Shown in pieces: positions 34,736 to 42,338 of a DNA stretch of 45,832 nt (position 1 is its first letter; every line of letters starts with the position of its first letter). The stretch is taken from assembly GCA_016880465.1 (NCBI GenBank), contig JAEHDK010000613.1:1-45832 (forward strand). The letters are read 5' to 3'. The notes beneath the pieces were generated by a model. It did no database searches, was not told the origin of the DNA, and saw only the letters and a program-made list of their open reading frames with translations. The translations under genes and the position numbers were made by a program. This DNA is from Micromonosporaceae bacterium (GTDB lineage Bacteria; Actinomycetota; Actinomycetes; Mycobacteriales; Micromonosporaceae).

Positions 34736-35539
34736 TCAGCGATGCCCGGTGACGACCGCGATCGGCGACCCGGCCCTGTCGATGAGGGTACGGGCGACTC
34801 GACCGAGCAGCCGGCTGCTGCGCGGGCCGTGCCGGTTAGCGCCAAGGACGACGAGGCTCGCGCGCCGCCCCTCGGCCAGCAGGGCACGCGCGGGGTCGGG
34901 ATCGCGGTGCGGTCGCTTCTCGACCGACACATCGGGATACTTGTCCGCCCAGCCGGCCACGGCCTCCGCCAGCAGCCGGTCGACCGTCAGTCGAGCCGCG
35001 CTCAGGTCGTAGACGTACGGATCCACCGGGTTCAGGTCGTTGCGCGGTACGCCCGTCCACACGTGTACCGCCAGCAGCGACTTGTGCCGGAGATCGGCCT
35101 CCTCGAATGCGAACGCGAGCGCGGGGTCGTCGGTTGCGGAGATGTCCAGGCCGACCAGCACCGGACCGTCGAGGACCGCGCCGACATCAGGCGGGACGAC
35201 CAGGACCGGACAGTGTGCGTGCGCGGCAACCGAGCCATGGACCGAGACCGCGGGCGCCCCGGCAAGGGGCCTGCCGACCACGACGACGCGAGCCGCGCGG
35301 GACTCGGAGACGAGTGTCGCGGCAAGGTCGACACCCGCCGGCGAGGCGGTTACGTCGAGCCCCGGCCAGGTGGAACGGGCGCGGCGGATCGCGTCGGTGG
35401 CTGGCCGGCTCGCCTGGGCGTACAGATGCAGTGGCAGTCCTCGGCGCCCGGCCTCGGTGGCCGCCTGGTCCACCACGGCCGCCATGTCGCACGTGTCCTC
35501 CGTGGCAGCGATGACCCGATCGGGTAGTCCGAATTGCAT
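34736..35539 (-). CDS. Tandem universal stress protein with altered nucleotide loops
   Basis: This 267-residue protein has two UspA-like domains (about 5-128 and 135-267). The first glycine loop is VVVGRPLAGAPAVSVHGSVAAHA, lacking the GxxG spacing. The second is VVLGANRHGPRSSRLLGRVA, with G retained but Ser/Thr lost. ATP binding may therefore be weak or absent, unlike the two other USPs in the window. ATG 35539 follows GGGAGGTG; an ATG at 35563 would add eight residues. It is the first gene of the operon 35539-32812. Confidence 0.8.
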   Translation of the reverse strand: MQFGLPDRVIAATEDTCDMAAVVDQAATEAGRRGLPLHLYAQASRPATDAIRRARSTWPGLDVTASPAGVDLAATLVSESRAARVVVVGRPLAGAPAVSVHGSVAAHAHCPVLVVPPDVGAVLDGPVLVGLDISATDDPALAFAFEEADLRHKSLLAVHVWTGVPRNDLNPVDPYVYDLSAARLTVDRLLAEAVAGWADKYPDVSVEKRPHRDPDPARALLAEGRRASLVVLGANRHGPRSSRLLGRVARTLIDRAGSPIAVVTGHR

Positions 35540-35591
35540 GGCACACCTCCCTATATTGCCCAACGCTGCGCTGTCCGGTCGCCGGGCGTCA

Positions 35592-35627
35592 GGGTCCGGC
35601 TGCCCGGAGCCGGCGGCCCCTTGGCCC
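35592..35627 (-). promoter_or_regulatory. Possible pair of weak DosR-like boxes upstream of the third USP gene
   Basis: CGGCC-CCTT-GGCCC (35614-35627) and the poorer GGGTC-CGGC-TGCCC (35592-35605) lie with centres about 22 bases apart, 53-88 bp upstream of the start at 35539. The DNA is very GC-rich, so chance matches are likely. Confidence 0.25.
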
Positions 35628-35639
35628 CTTACTCCGTGT

Positions 35640-35694
35640 CCGGCTACCGCGAAGGGCCCGGCCTGCTGGAGGTCGGGTCCTTCGCGGTAGCCGG
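35640..35694 (-). terminator. Strong terminator after the Hsp20 gene
   Basis: Positions 35640-35655 and 35679-35694 are perfect 16-bp arms; pairing continues inward for five more pairs with one G-U. The loop is 13 bases. It begins one base beyond the Hsp20 stop and separates the chaperone genes from the downstream USP operon. Confidence 0.85.
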
Positions 35695-35695
35695 G

Positions 35696-36124
35696 TCAGC
35701 TCTTCTTGCTGATCGACTTGACCTGGCCGTTCCCGGTCTCGACCGGGATGTGGACACCCAACCCGACGGGCTCACCGATGGTCGCGGTGACCTCCAGGAT
35801 CCCGTTCGCGTACCGGGCGCGGATCGTGTCATCCTTCGTACCGGCCGGCAGCGTGATCGTGCGGTGGAACGAGCCGTAGTGGAACTCCGAGCGGCCCTTC
35901 TCCCGGTGGTCACCGGTGCGGCGCACGGTCAGGCGCAGCGCGCCCTCCACGTAGGTCAGGTCGAGATCCTTCGCCGGATCGACGCCAGGTAGCTCCGCCC
36001 GTACGACGTACCGGCTTTCGTCGAGGAACTCCTCGATGCGGATCGTCGGCTCGACGAACGGGAACCAGGACAAGTCGGCCCAGTCGAACGGAGTGAGGTT
36101 TCCGCGCAAGCGAGTCGCCAACAT
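35696..36124 (-). CDS. Hsp20/alpha-crystallin small heat-shock protein 1
   Basis: The protein has about 142 residues. The alpha-crystallin domain runs from about 30 to 120: IRIEEFLDESRYVVRAELPGVDPAKDLDLTY, RSEFHYGSFHRTITLP and the closing ANGILEVT. A short N-terminal arm (ATRLRGNLTPFDWADLSWFPF) and a C-terminal IPVE segment aid oligomer assembly. It is similar to mycobacterial HspX/Acr, a main DosR target, and should be an ATP-independent holdase. ATG 36124 follows GAGGAGG with eight-base spacing; a GTG at 36133 is less likely. Confidence 0.9.
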   Translation of the reverse strand: MLATRLRGNLTPFDWADLSWFPFVEPTIRIEEFLDESRYVVRAELPGVDPAKDLDLTYVEGALRLTVRRTGDHREKGRSEFHYGSFHRTITLPAGTKDDTIRARYANGILEVTATIGEPVGLGVHIPVETGNGQVKSISKKS

Positions 36125-36182
36125 TGTCAACACCTCCTCTCTGTCTCACCTCCATCGGATCGCGGCCACCCGGGGCCGGTGA

Positions 36183-36196
36183 GAGTCCTTCGGACC
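36183..36196 (-). promoter_or_regulatory. Weak DosR-like box upstream of Hsp20 gene 1
   Basis: GAGTC-CTTC-GGACC sits 59-72 bp before the start at 36124. It shares the CTTC centre with the USP box at 3426-3440 but is less symmetric. It overlaps the stop codon of the upstream Hsp20 gene. Confidence 0.3.
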
Positions 36197-36633
36197 TAAC
36201 GGTCGCGCCCAATGGCCCGAGACGCCGGCAATGGGCCGACCGCATCGGGCCTGACCGCCACGGTACGGCCGATCGGCGCCATCCTGGTCAGCTCCACCGT
36301 GACCTCGAGGATGCCGGCATCGGTGTACGAGGCGGCCACGGTGGCGTCCTTGGCACGCCTGGGCAACACCACGGTGCGCCGGAAGGTGCCGTACCGGAAC
36401 TCGGAACGAGCCCGGGCCCGGTACCGCTCCAGCCGCTCCACCACGACGGTCAGCTCGCCGTCGGCGACCCTGACCGATATGTCCTTGGCCGCGTTGACTC
36501 CGGGCAGTTCGGCGCGGAGGACATAGCTGGTGTCGTCCTCGTACTCCTCGATCGGAATGGCGTTGCCCAGCCGGGACAGCCGCACCCGGTCGAGCGGAGC
36601 CATCAGCGTCTCCCGCCAATGTGCCAACGTCAT
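36196..36633 (-). CDS. Hsp20/alpha-crystallin small heat-shock protein 2
   Basis: This 145-residue protein has an alpha-crystallin domain from about 25 to 120: IPIEEYEDDTSYVLRAELPGVNAAKDISVRV, RSEFRYGTFRRTVVLP and DAGILEVTVEL. It is clearly paralogous to the other Hsp20, with the same domain layout. ATG 36633 gives full length; ATG 36603 has a better ribosome site (GGGAG) and would drop ten residues. It is divergent from the transhydrogenase operon and shares a DosR-like box at 36692-36705 with it. It should act as an ATP-independent chaperone during stress. Confidence 0.9.
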   Translation of the reverse strand: MTLAHWRETLMAPLDRVRLSRLGNAIPIEEYEDDTSYVLRAELPGVNAAKDISVRVADGELTVVVERLERYRARARSEFRYGTFRRTVVLPRRAKDATVAASYTDAGILEVTVELTRMAPIGRTVAVRPDAVGPLPASRAIGRDR

Positions 36634-36691
36634 GCCTTGACGCTAGAGCCAAACCCGCCGCGCCGTTATCGGCGACGGACCCGCATCGCAC

Positions 36692-36705
36692 GGGACCTTG
36701 GCCCG
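36692..36705. promoter_or_regulatory. DosR-like box between hsp20 and pntA
   Basis: GGGAC-CTTG-GCCCG keeps the GGGAC half-site exactly and most of the other half. It lies 59-72 bp upstream of the Hsp20 start (36633) and 87-100 bp upstream of pntA (36792), so it could serve one or both divergent promoters. Confidence 0.5.
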
Positions 36706-36791
36706 GGTCGGTAAGGGCGTCCGGCGCTCCCGCGGCCGACCGCGAACACGAACACTGGGGCCAGCAGAACTGTCCTTCAGGAGGTGTACCG

Positions 36792-37943
36792 ATGCGTCCA
36801 GTCGTAGTCGGCGTGGTACGGGAGTGCGCTCCCGGCGAGCGACGGGTGTCCCTGGTCCCGGACCAGGTGCGCGCGTTGGACTCCGCGGGGCTGCAGGTCG
36901 CGGTGGAGTCCGGTGCGGGCGCGGCGGCCTGGTTCGCGGACGGCGCATACGCGCAGGCCGGTGCCCAGGTGCTCACGGCCGGGGAGATGTACGCCACCGC
37001 GGACGTCGTCGTCGGCATCGGCCGGCCGCCGGCCGAGCGGCTGCGTGCCGGGCAGGTGGTCATCGGCCTGCTCGACCCGCTCGCCGACCCGGCATACGTC
37101 GTCGGCTTGGCTGGGCGCGGCATCACGGTCATCAGCGTCGACGGCCTGCCCCGCACGCTGAGCCGCGCGCAGGCCATGGACGCGCTCACCTCACAAGCCA
37201 ACGTGGCCGGCTACAAGGCGGTCCTGGTCGCCGCGAACCTGTTCAGCGGGTACTTCCCGATGCTGGTGACCGCGGCCGGCACCGCTCGCCCGGCGCGGGT
37301 ACTCGTGCTCGGCGCCGGTGTGGCCGGGCTGCAGGCGATCGGTACCGCCCACCGACTGGGTGCGGTCGTCGCGGGTTACGACATCCGTCCCGAGTCGCGG
37401 TCCGAGGTGGAGTCCGTCGGCGGTACGTTCCTCGCGCTCGACCAGCCCGCGGGCGGCGAGGCCGACGGCGGCTACGCCCGCGCTCTGGACGCCGGCGAAG
37501 TGCAGCGGCAGCAGGACGCGCTGGCCGAGCAGATCGTCCGGCACGACGTGGTCATCACCACCGCCCGGGTGCCCGGCCGGCGTCCCCCGCTGCTCGTCAG
37601 CGATGAGGCCGTCAAGGGTATGGCGCCCGGCTCGGTCATCGTGGACCTGGCCGCCGGCCCCCACGGCGGCAACGTGGCGCCGTCCCGCGCCGACCGGATC
37701 ATCGTGACCGACAACGGCGTGACCGTCGTCGGTGCCGAGAACCTGGCCGCCACCGTACCGACCGCCGCTTCCGCGGCGTACTCCCGCAACATGGCCGCCG
37801 TCCTGCGCCACCTGGTCCGGGACGGCCAGCCGGTGATCGACCTCGCCGACGAGATCCAGGCCGGGGTCGTCGTCGCGCACGGCGGCAAGATTGTCCACCC
37901 GGCCGTCGCCCGACTCATCGAATCCGAAGGCATTACGCCATGA
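36792..37943 (+). CDS. pntA: NAD(P) transhydrogenase subunit alpha, part 1 (PntA1)
   Basis: This 383-residue protein contains the alanine dehydrogenase/PNT N-terminal and NAD-binding domains. VVRECAPGERRVSLVPDQV is at the start, QAMDALTSQANVAGYKAVLVAA lies near 130-150, and the NAD loop VLVLGAGVAGLQAIGTAHRLGAVVAGYDIR lies near 172-202. It is the soluble domain I that binds NAD(H). ATG 36792 follows AGGAGGTGT. The C-terminal membrane portion of E. coli PntA is encoded separately by the next gene, the common three-gene arrangement. It overlaps that gene by four bases. Confidence 0.9.
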   Translation: MRPVVVGVVRECAPGERRVSLVPDQVRALDSAGLQVAVESGAGAAAWFADGAYAQAGAQVLTAGEMYATADVVVGIGRPPAERLRAGQVVIGLLDPLADPAYVVGLAGRGITVISVDGLPRTLSRAQAMDALTSQANVAGYKAVLVAANLFSGYFPMLVTAAGTARPARVLVLGAGVAGLQAIGTAHRLGAVVAGYDIRPESRSEVESVGGTFLALDQPAGGEADGGYARALDAGEVQRQQDALAEQIVRHDVVITTARVPGRRPPLLVSDEAVKGMAPGSVIVDLAAGPHGGNVAPSRADRIIVTDNGVTVVGAENLAATVPTAASAAYSRNMAAVLRHLVRDGQPVIDLADEIQAGVVVAHGGKIVHPAVARLIESEGITP

Positions 37944-38221
37944 CAGCCCAACTCACCATCTTCGTGCTCAGCCTGCTCGTCGGGCTCGAGGTCATCAGCA
38001 AGGTACCGGCAACGCTGCACACGCCGCTGATGTCCGCGGCCAACGCCATCCACGGTGTCGTCCTGGCCGGCGCCATGCTCATCGCGGTCACCGCCGACAA
38101 CCTCGTCGGGTACGCGCTCGCGTTCGTCGCGGCGGCCTTCGCCGCGATGAACGTCGTCGGCGGGTACGTGGTGACCGACCGGATGCTGAAGATGTTCCGT
38201 AAGCCGGGTGACCGGCCGTGA
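37940..38221 (+). CDS. NAD(P) transhydrogenase subunit alpha, part 2 (membrane, PntA2)
   Basis: This 93-residue protein has three membrane helices: about 3-18, 36-52 and 55-80. The block VGLEVISKVPATLHTPLMSAANAIHGVV is the hallmark of the PntA membrane domain. It contributes to the proton channel of transhydrogenase. It overlaps both neighbours by four bases, so it is translationally coupled to pntA1 and pntB. Confidence 0.9.
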   Translation: MTAQLTIFVLSLLVGLEVISKVPATLHTPLMSAANAIHGVVLAGAMLIAVTADNLVGYALAFVAAAFAAMNVVGGYVVTDRMLKMFRKPGDRP

Positions 38222-39591
38222 CCATCGTCTACCTCGCTGCGGCCGTGTGCTTCGTGCTCGGCCTGCACCTGATGAACTCGCCCGCCACCGCGCGGCGCGG
38301 CAACCAGCTGTCGGCGGCCGGCATGGTCACCGCCATCGCCGCGACCGCGGTGCAGGTGGTGCGGTCCGGGGCCACCACCGGCGGATGGATCGCCCTGGGC
38401 GCGGGTCTCGCGGTCGGCGCCATCGCCGGCCTCTACAGTGCCCGTGCCGTTGCGATGACCGCCATGCCACAGCTCGTCAGCCTCTTCAACGCGGTGGGTG
38501 GCGGTGCGGCGGCCCTGGTGGCGCTGCACGAGGTCAGCGGCCACACCGCGTTGAGCGTGACCGTGCCCACCGCGCTGGACGTGCTGATCGGAGCAATCAC
38601 GTTCGCCGGCTCGCTCATCGCCTCGGGCAAGCTGCAGGGGCTCGTACCCGGGCGGCCGGTCGTGTTTCCGGGCACCCGGGTCACCACCGCGGCGCTGACC
38701 GTCGTCATGCTCGGTGCCGGTGGCTTCGTCGCCGCCGGGGTGGGCGGTACCGCGGCGATCGCCGTACTGGCCCTGGCCGCGACCGGCTTCGGTGTCGCGA
38801 TGGTGCTACCGATCGGCGGCGCCGACATGCCGGTCGTCGTCTCCCTGCTCAACGCGTGCACCGGCACCGCGGTCGCGATGGCCGGCCTGGTCATCGGCAA
38901 CAACGTGCTCATCATCGCGGGCGCCCTGGTCGGTGCCTCCGGCGCCATCCTCACCAAGCTGATGGCCGACGCGATGAACCGCTCCCTGGTCAGCATCATG
39001 GTCGGCGGCTTCGGCACCGGCGACAACGGTCCCTCCGGGCCCGGCGGCCCGGCGGCGGGGGTACGGGAGATCTCGGCGGACGACGCCGCCATCCAGCTCG
39101 GGTACGCCAGCAAGGTCGTGATAGTGCCCGGCTACGGGCTCGCCGCGGCGCAGGCCCAGCATGCCGCCCAGGACCTGGTCCGGCTCCTCGAGTCGCACCG
39201 CATCGAGGTGACCTACGCCATCCACCCGGTGGCCGGCCGGATGCCCGGGCACATGAACGTGCTCCTCGCCGAGGCCAATGTCCCCTATGGACAGATGCGC
39301 GAGCTGGACGAGGCGAACGCGGAGTTCCCCCGCGCCGACGTGGCACTGGTCGTCGGCGCGAACGACGTCACCAACCCGGCCGCCCGCCGGCCCGGGAACG
39401 CGGTCTCCGGCATGCCGATCCTCGACGTCGACCAGGCCGCGCATGTCATCGTCCTGAAGCGGTCGATGGGGCACGGCTACGCCGGCATCGAAAACGAGCT
39501 CTACACCAACCCGAAGACCGGAATGTTCTTCGCGGACGCGAAGGCCGGTCTGGCCGCGCTCTCCGCGGCGGTCCAGCCGCTGGTCGGATGA
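38218..39591 (+). CDS. pntB: NAD(P) transhydrogenase subunit beta (PntB)
   Basis: This 457-residue protein has an N-terminal membrane domain of about eight to nine helices (1-255) and a C-terminal NADP(H)-binding domain III (about 285-457). Typical blocks are AMTAMPQLVSLFNAVGGGAAALVA near 80, GADMPVVVSLLNACTGTAVAMAG near 200, VIVPGYGLAAAQAQHA near 300 and VVGANDVTNPAA near 380. With the alpha parts it couples the proton gradient to hydride transfer between NADH and NADP. The GTG at 38218 overlaps the pntA2 stop by four bases. The next gene begins three bases after its stop. Confidence 0.95.
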   Translation: MTIVYLAAAVCFVLGLHLMNSPATARRGNQLSAAGMVTAIAATAVQVVRSGATTGGWIALGAGLAVGAIAGLYSARAVAMTAMPQLVSLFNAVGGGAAALVALHEVSGHTALSVTVPTALDVLIGAITFAGSLIASGKLQGLVPGRPVVFPGTRVTTAALTVVMLGAGGFVAAGVGGTAAIAVLALAATGFGVAMVLPIGGADMPVVVSLLNACTGTAVAMAGLVIGNNVLIIAGALVGASGAILTKLMADAMNRSLVSIMVGGFGTGDNGPSGPGGPAAGVREISADDAAIQLGYASKVVIVPGYGLAAAQAQHAAQDLVRLLESHRIEVTYAIHPVAGRMPGHMNVLLAEANVPYGQMRELDEANAEFPRADVALVVGANDVTNPAARRPGNAVSGMPILDVDQAAHVIVLKRSMGHGYAGIENELYTNPKTGMFFADAKAGLAALSAAVQPLVG

Positions 39592-39594
39592 GCC

Positions 39595-40167
39595 ATGTTC
39601 CAGGTACGCATTCACGGGCGGGGTGGGCAGGGTGTCGTCACGGCCGCCGAGCTGCTGTCGGTGGCCGCGTTCACCGCGGGCCGGCACGCGCAGGCGTTCC
39701 CGAGCTTCGGATCGGAGCGGACCGGCGCCCCGATCGTGGCCTTCTGCCGCATCGATACGCGGCCGATCCGGCTGCGCGAGCCGGTGCTCCAGCCGGACGT
39801 GCTGATCGTCCAGGACTCCACCCTGATCCAGCGGGTGGCGGTCTTCGACGGCCTGCCGCCGCACGGGTATGTCCTGCTGAACACCCGCCGGCCGTGGGAG
39901 CAGCTGGGCATCGAGGAGCTCACGCCGGACCGCGTCGTCCTCGTGCCGGCCACCCAGCTCGCCATTGTCCATCTTGGACGACCATTGCCGAACGCCGCGC
40001 TACTGGGCGGGTTCGCGGCGCTCAGCCGCGGTCTCGTCCCGCTGGACGCGGTGATCACCGCGATCAGGGACCGGTTCCAGGGTGCGGTGGGCGACGGCAA
40101 CGCCGCCGCCGCCGCCGCGGCGTACACGCTGGTCCGCGAAACGGTGCAGGAGCCGCTCCATGCTTAG
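39595..40167 (+). CDS. 2-oxoacid:ferredoxin oxidoreductase, gamma subunit
   Basis: This 190-residue protein has the gamma-domain start FQVRIHGRGGQGVVTAAELLSVAAF and the FPSFGSERTGAPIVAFCRI block that marks pyruvate/ketoisovalerate ferredoxin oxidoreductases. It lies directly after pntB and overlaps the alpha gene by eight bases. It binds part of the CoA site. The substrate may be pyruvate, but related enzymes use 2-oxoglutarate or branched 2-oxoacids. Confidence 0.9.
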   Translation: MFQVRIHGRGGQGVVTAAELLSVAAFTAGRHAQAFPSFGSERTGAPIVAFCRIDTRPIRLREPVLQPDVLIVQDSTLIQRVAVFDGLPPHGYVLLNTRRPWEQLGIEELTPDRVVLVPATQLAIVHLGRPLPNAALLGGFAALSRGLVPLDAVITAIRDRFQGAVGDGNAAAAAAAYTLVRETVQEPLHA

Positions 40168-41335
40168 CCAGATCGAAGGCTCGCGGGCGGTGGCGGAGAC
40201 CGTCGCACTGTGCCGACCGCAGGTCGTGGGCGCGTACCCGATCTCGCCCCAGACCCACATCGTGGAGGGGCTCAGCGCGCTGGTGAAGGCGGGCACCCTG
40301 GGCGGCTGCGAGTTCATCAACGTCGAGAGCGAGTTCGCCGCGATGTCGGTGGCGATCGGCGCCTCGGCGGCGGGCGCCCGGGCCTATACCGCGACCGCGA
40401 GCCAGGGCCTGCTCTTCATGGTGGAGGCGCTCTACAACGCCGCCGGACTCGGCCTGCCGATCGTCATGACCGTCGCGAACCGGGCGATCGGCGCCCCGAT
40501 CAACATCTGGAACGATCACAGCGATGCCATGTCGCAGCGCGACTCGGGCTGGATCCAGCTCTACGCCGAGCACAACCAGGACGCCGTCGACCTGCATGTG
40601 CAGGCGTTCCGGCTGGCCGAGGAACTGTCGACGCCGGTGATGGTGTGCATGGACGGCTTCGTACTGACCCACACGTACGAGGAGGTGGCGGTCCCGACCC
40701 AGGAGGCCGTGGACGCCTACCTGCCGCCGTACCGGCCGCGCCAGCTACTCGACCCGGCCGAGCCGGTCACCATTGGCGCGATGGTCGGCCCCGAGGCGTT
40801 CACCGAGGTACGGTACCTCGCCCACCGGGTCCAACTCGCCGCCCTGACCCGGCTCCCCGCGCTCGCGGAGGAGTTCGCGGCGTCGTTCGGCCGGCCCGCC
40901 GGCCGCCCCGTCCGGCCATACCGGACCCGGGACGCGGAGACGGTGGTGGTCGCCCTCGGCTCCGTGCTCGGCACGCTGAAGGACACCGTGGACGAGCTCC
41001 GTGCGGAAGGCGAGTCGGTCGGCGTCCTCGGCATCACGCTGTTCCGCCCGTTCCCGCTCGACGCGGTCCGAGCCGCGCTGCGACAGGCACGCCGCGTGGT
41101 CATCCTCGAACGGGCCTTCGCTGTCGGGGCGGGCGGCGTCGTCACCGCGGACCTCGCGCCCGCACTCGGTCCCGGGCAGCAGAGCTACACCGTCGTCGCC
41201 GGACTCGGCGGCCGGCCGGTCACCCGCGCATCGCTGCGGCGCGTGCTCGCCGATGCGGGCGCCGGCACTCTCGACCCGCTGACCTTCCTGGACCTGCGGC
41301 GTAGCCTTATCGCGCCGGCCTGCGAGGGAGCCTGA
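40160..41335 (+). CDS. 2-oxoacid:ferredoxin oxidoreductase, alpha subunit
   Basis: The protein has about 391 residues. AYPISPQTHIVEGLS near 25-40 is the pyrimidine-side start. ESEFAAMSVAIGASAAGARAYTATASQGLLFMVEALYNAAGLGLPIVM near 56-103 is the classic alpha block. A transketolase-like C-terminal domain has VVVALGSVLGTLKDTVDELRAEG and ends VVILERAFAVGAGGVV. With gamma and beta it cleaves 2-oxoacids to acyl-CoA and CO2, reducing ferredoxin. ATG 40160 overlaps the gamma gene. It is oxygen-sensitive in most relatives, so it fits an anoxic regulon. Confidence 0.9.
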   Translation: MLSQIEGSRAVAETVALCRPQVVGAYPISPQTHIVEGLSALVKAGTLGGCEFINVESEFAAMSVAIGASAAGARAYTATASQGLLFMVEALYNAAGLGLPIVMTVANRAIGAPINIWNDHSDAMSQRDSGWIQLYAEHNQDAVDLHVQAFRLAEELSTPVMVCMDGFVLTHTYEEVAVPTQEAVDAYLPPYRPRQLLDPAEPVTIGAMVGPEAFTEVRYLAHRVQLAALTRLPALAEEFAASFGRPAGRPVRPYRTRDAETVVVALGSVLGTLKDTVDELRAEGESVGVLGITLFRPFPLDAVRAALRQARRVVILERAFAVGAGGVVTADLAPALGPGQQSYTVVAGLGGRPVTRASLRRVLADAGAGTLDPLTFLDLRRSLIAPACEGA

Positions 41336-41336
41336 G

Positions 41337-42338
41337 ATGCCCGCGACCCGGGTGAAGTTCTACCAGACCGGCAGCTTCGCGGTAGGCAACCGGCTGCTCG
41401 CGCCGGAGCAGCGGGCCGTACAGGCCAGCGCTGGCCGGACCAACGCGATCACCCGCGGCCACCGCGCCTGCCAGGGCTGTGGCGAGGCGCTCGGCGCCCG
41501 GTTCGTGCTCGACGCCGCCATGCGGGCCACCGGCGGGCAGCTGGTTGTCGTCAACGCCACCGGTTGCCTGGAGGTGTTCTCGACGCCGTACCCGGAGAGC
41601 TCGTGGCGTGTCCCGTGGCTGCACTCCCTGTTCGGCAACGCGCCGGCCGTCGCCTCCGGCGTCGCGGCCGCGCTGCGCGCCCGGGGCCGGCCGGACATCC
41701 GGGTCATCGGCCAGGGTGGCGACGGCGGTACGGTGGACATCGGCTTCGGGTGCCTGTCGGGCATGTTCGAGCGCAACGACGACGTGCTGTTCGTGTGCTA
41801 CGACAACCAGGCGTACATGAACACCGGCGTGCAACGCTCCGGTGCCACTCCGCCGGCCGCGCGCACCGCCACGACGCAGGCGGTGGGCCCGGCGCCCGGC
41901 AACGCGTTCGGGCAGGGCAAGAACGCCCCGCTCATCGCCATGGCGCACGAGATCCCGTACGTCGCCACGGCCACCGTGGCGGACCTGCGCGACCTGGAGG
42001 CCAAGGTCATCCGGGCCATGGCGTTTCGCGGTGCCCGGTACCTGCACGTGTTCGTACCGTGCCCGCTGGGCTGGGGTAGCCCCGCGCGCGACACGATCCG
42101 CCTCGCCCGGCTGGCCGTCGAGAGTGGACTGTTCCCGGTCTTCGAGGCCGAGCGGGGGGAGGTCGTTGCCGTGCGGGGCATCCGGCATCGGGTCGGCGTA
42201 CGGGAGTACCTGCGACCGCAGAAGCGGTACGCGCACCTGTTCGAACCCGTGGAACGTACCGACGTCATCGGTCGGATCCAAGCCGGCGCGGACCGGAACA
42301 TCGCCCGGTTCGGGTTGCTCGACGGAGGGCCGCCGTGA
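41337..42338 (+). CDS. 2-oxoacid:ferredoxin oxidoreductase, beta subunit (TPP, Fe-S)
   Basis: This 333-residue protein has [4Fe-4S] ligands C45 and C48 (ACQGCGEA), C77 (NATGCLEV) and C242 (FVPCPLGW). The thiamine diphosphate motif is G128-D-G130 in GQGGDGGTVDIGFGCLSG, with N157 in YDNQAYMNTG. These assign it to the pyruvate-type beta subunits. It starts one base after the alpha gene and shares one base with the next. The SGATPPAARTATT segment is typical of PFOR. All catalytic features look intact. Confidence 0.95.
   Translation: MPATRVKFYQTGSFAVGNRLLAPEQRAVQASAGRTNAITRGHRACQGCGEALGARFVLDAAMRATGGQLVVVNATGCLEVFSTPYPESSWRVPWLHSLFGNAPAVASGVAAALRARGRPDIRVIGQGGDGGTVDIGFGCLSGMFERNDDVLFVCYDNQAYMNTGVQRSGATPPAARTATTQAVGPAPGNAFGQGKNAPLIAMAHEIPYVATATVADLRDLEAKVIRAMAFRGARYLHVFVPCPLGWGSPARDTIRLARLAVESGLFPVFEAERGEVVAVRGIRHRVGVREYLRPQKRYAHLFEPVERTDVIGRIQAGADRNIARFGLLDGGPP

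Noticed and set aside
38208-40286. A 692-codon plus-strand frame across pntB and the gamma subunit gene
   Set aside because: Arg/Gly/Pro-rich product without homology; pntB and gamma in the other frames explain the DNA.
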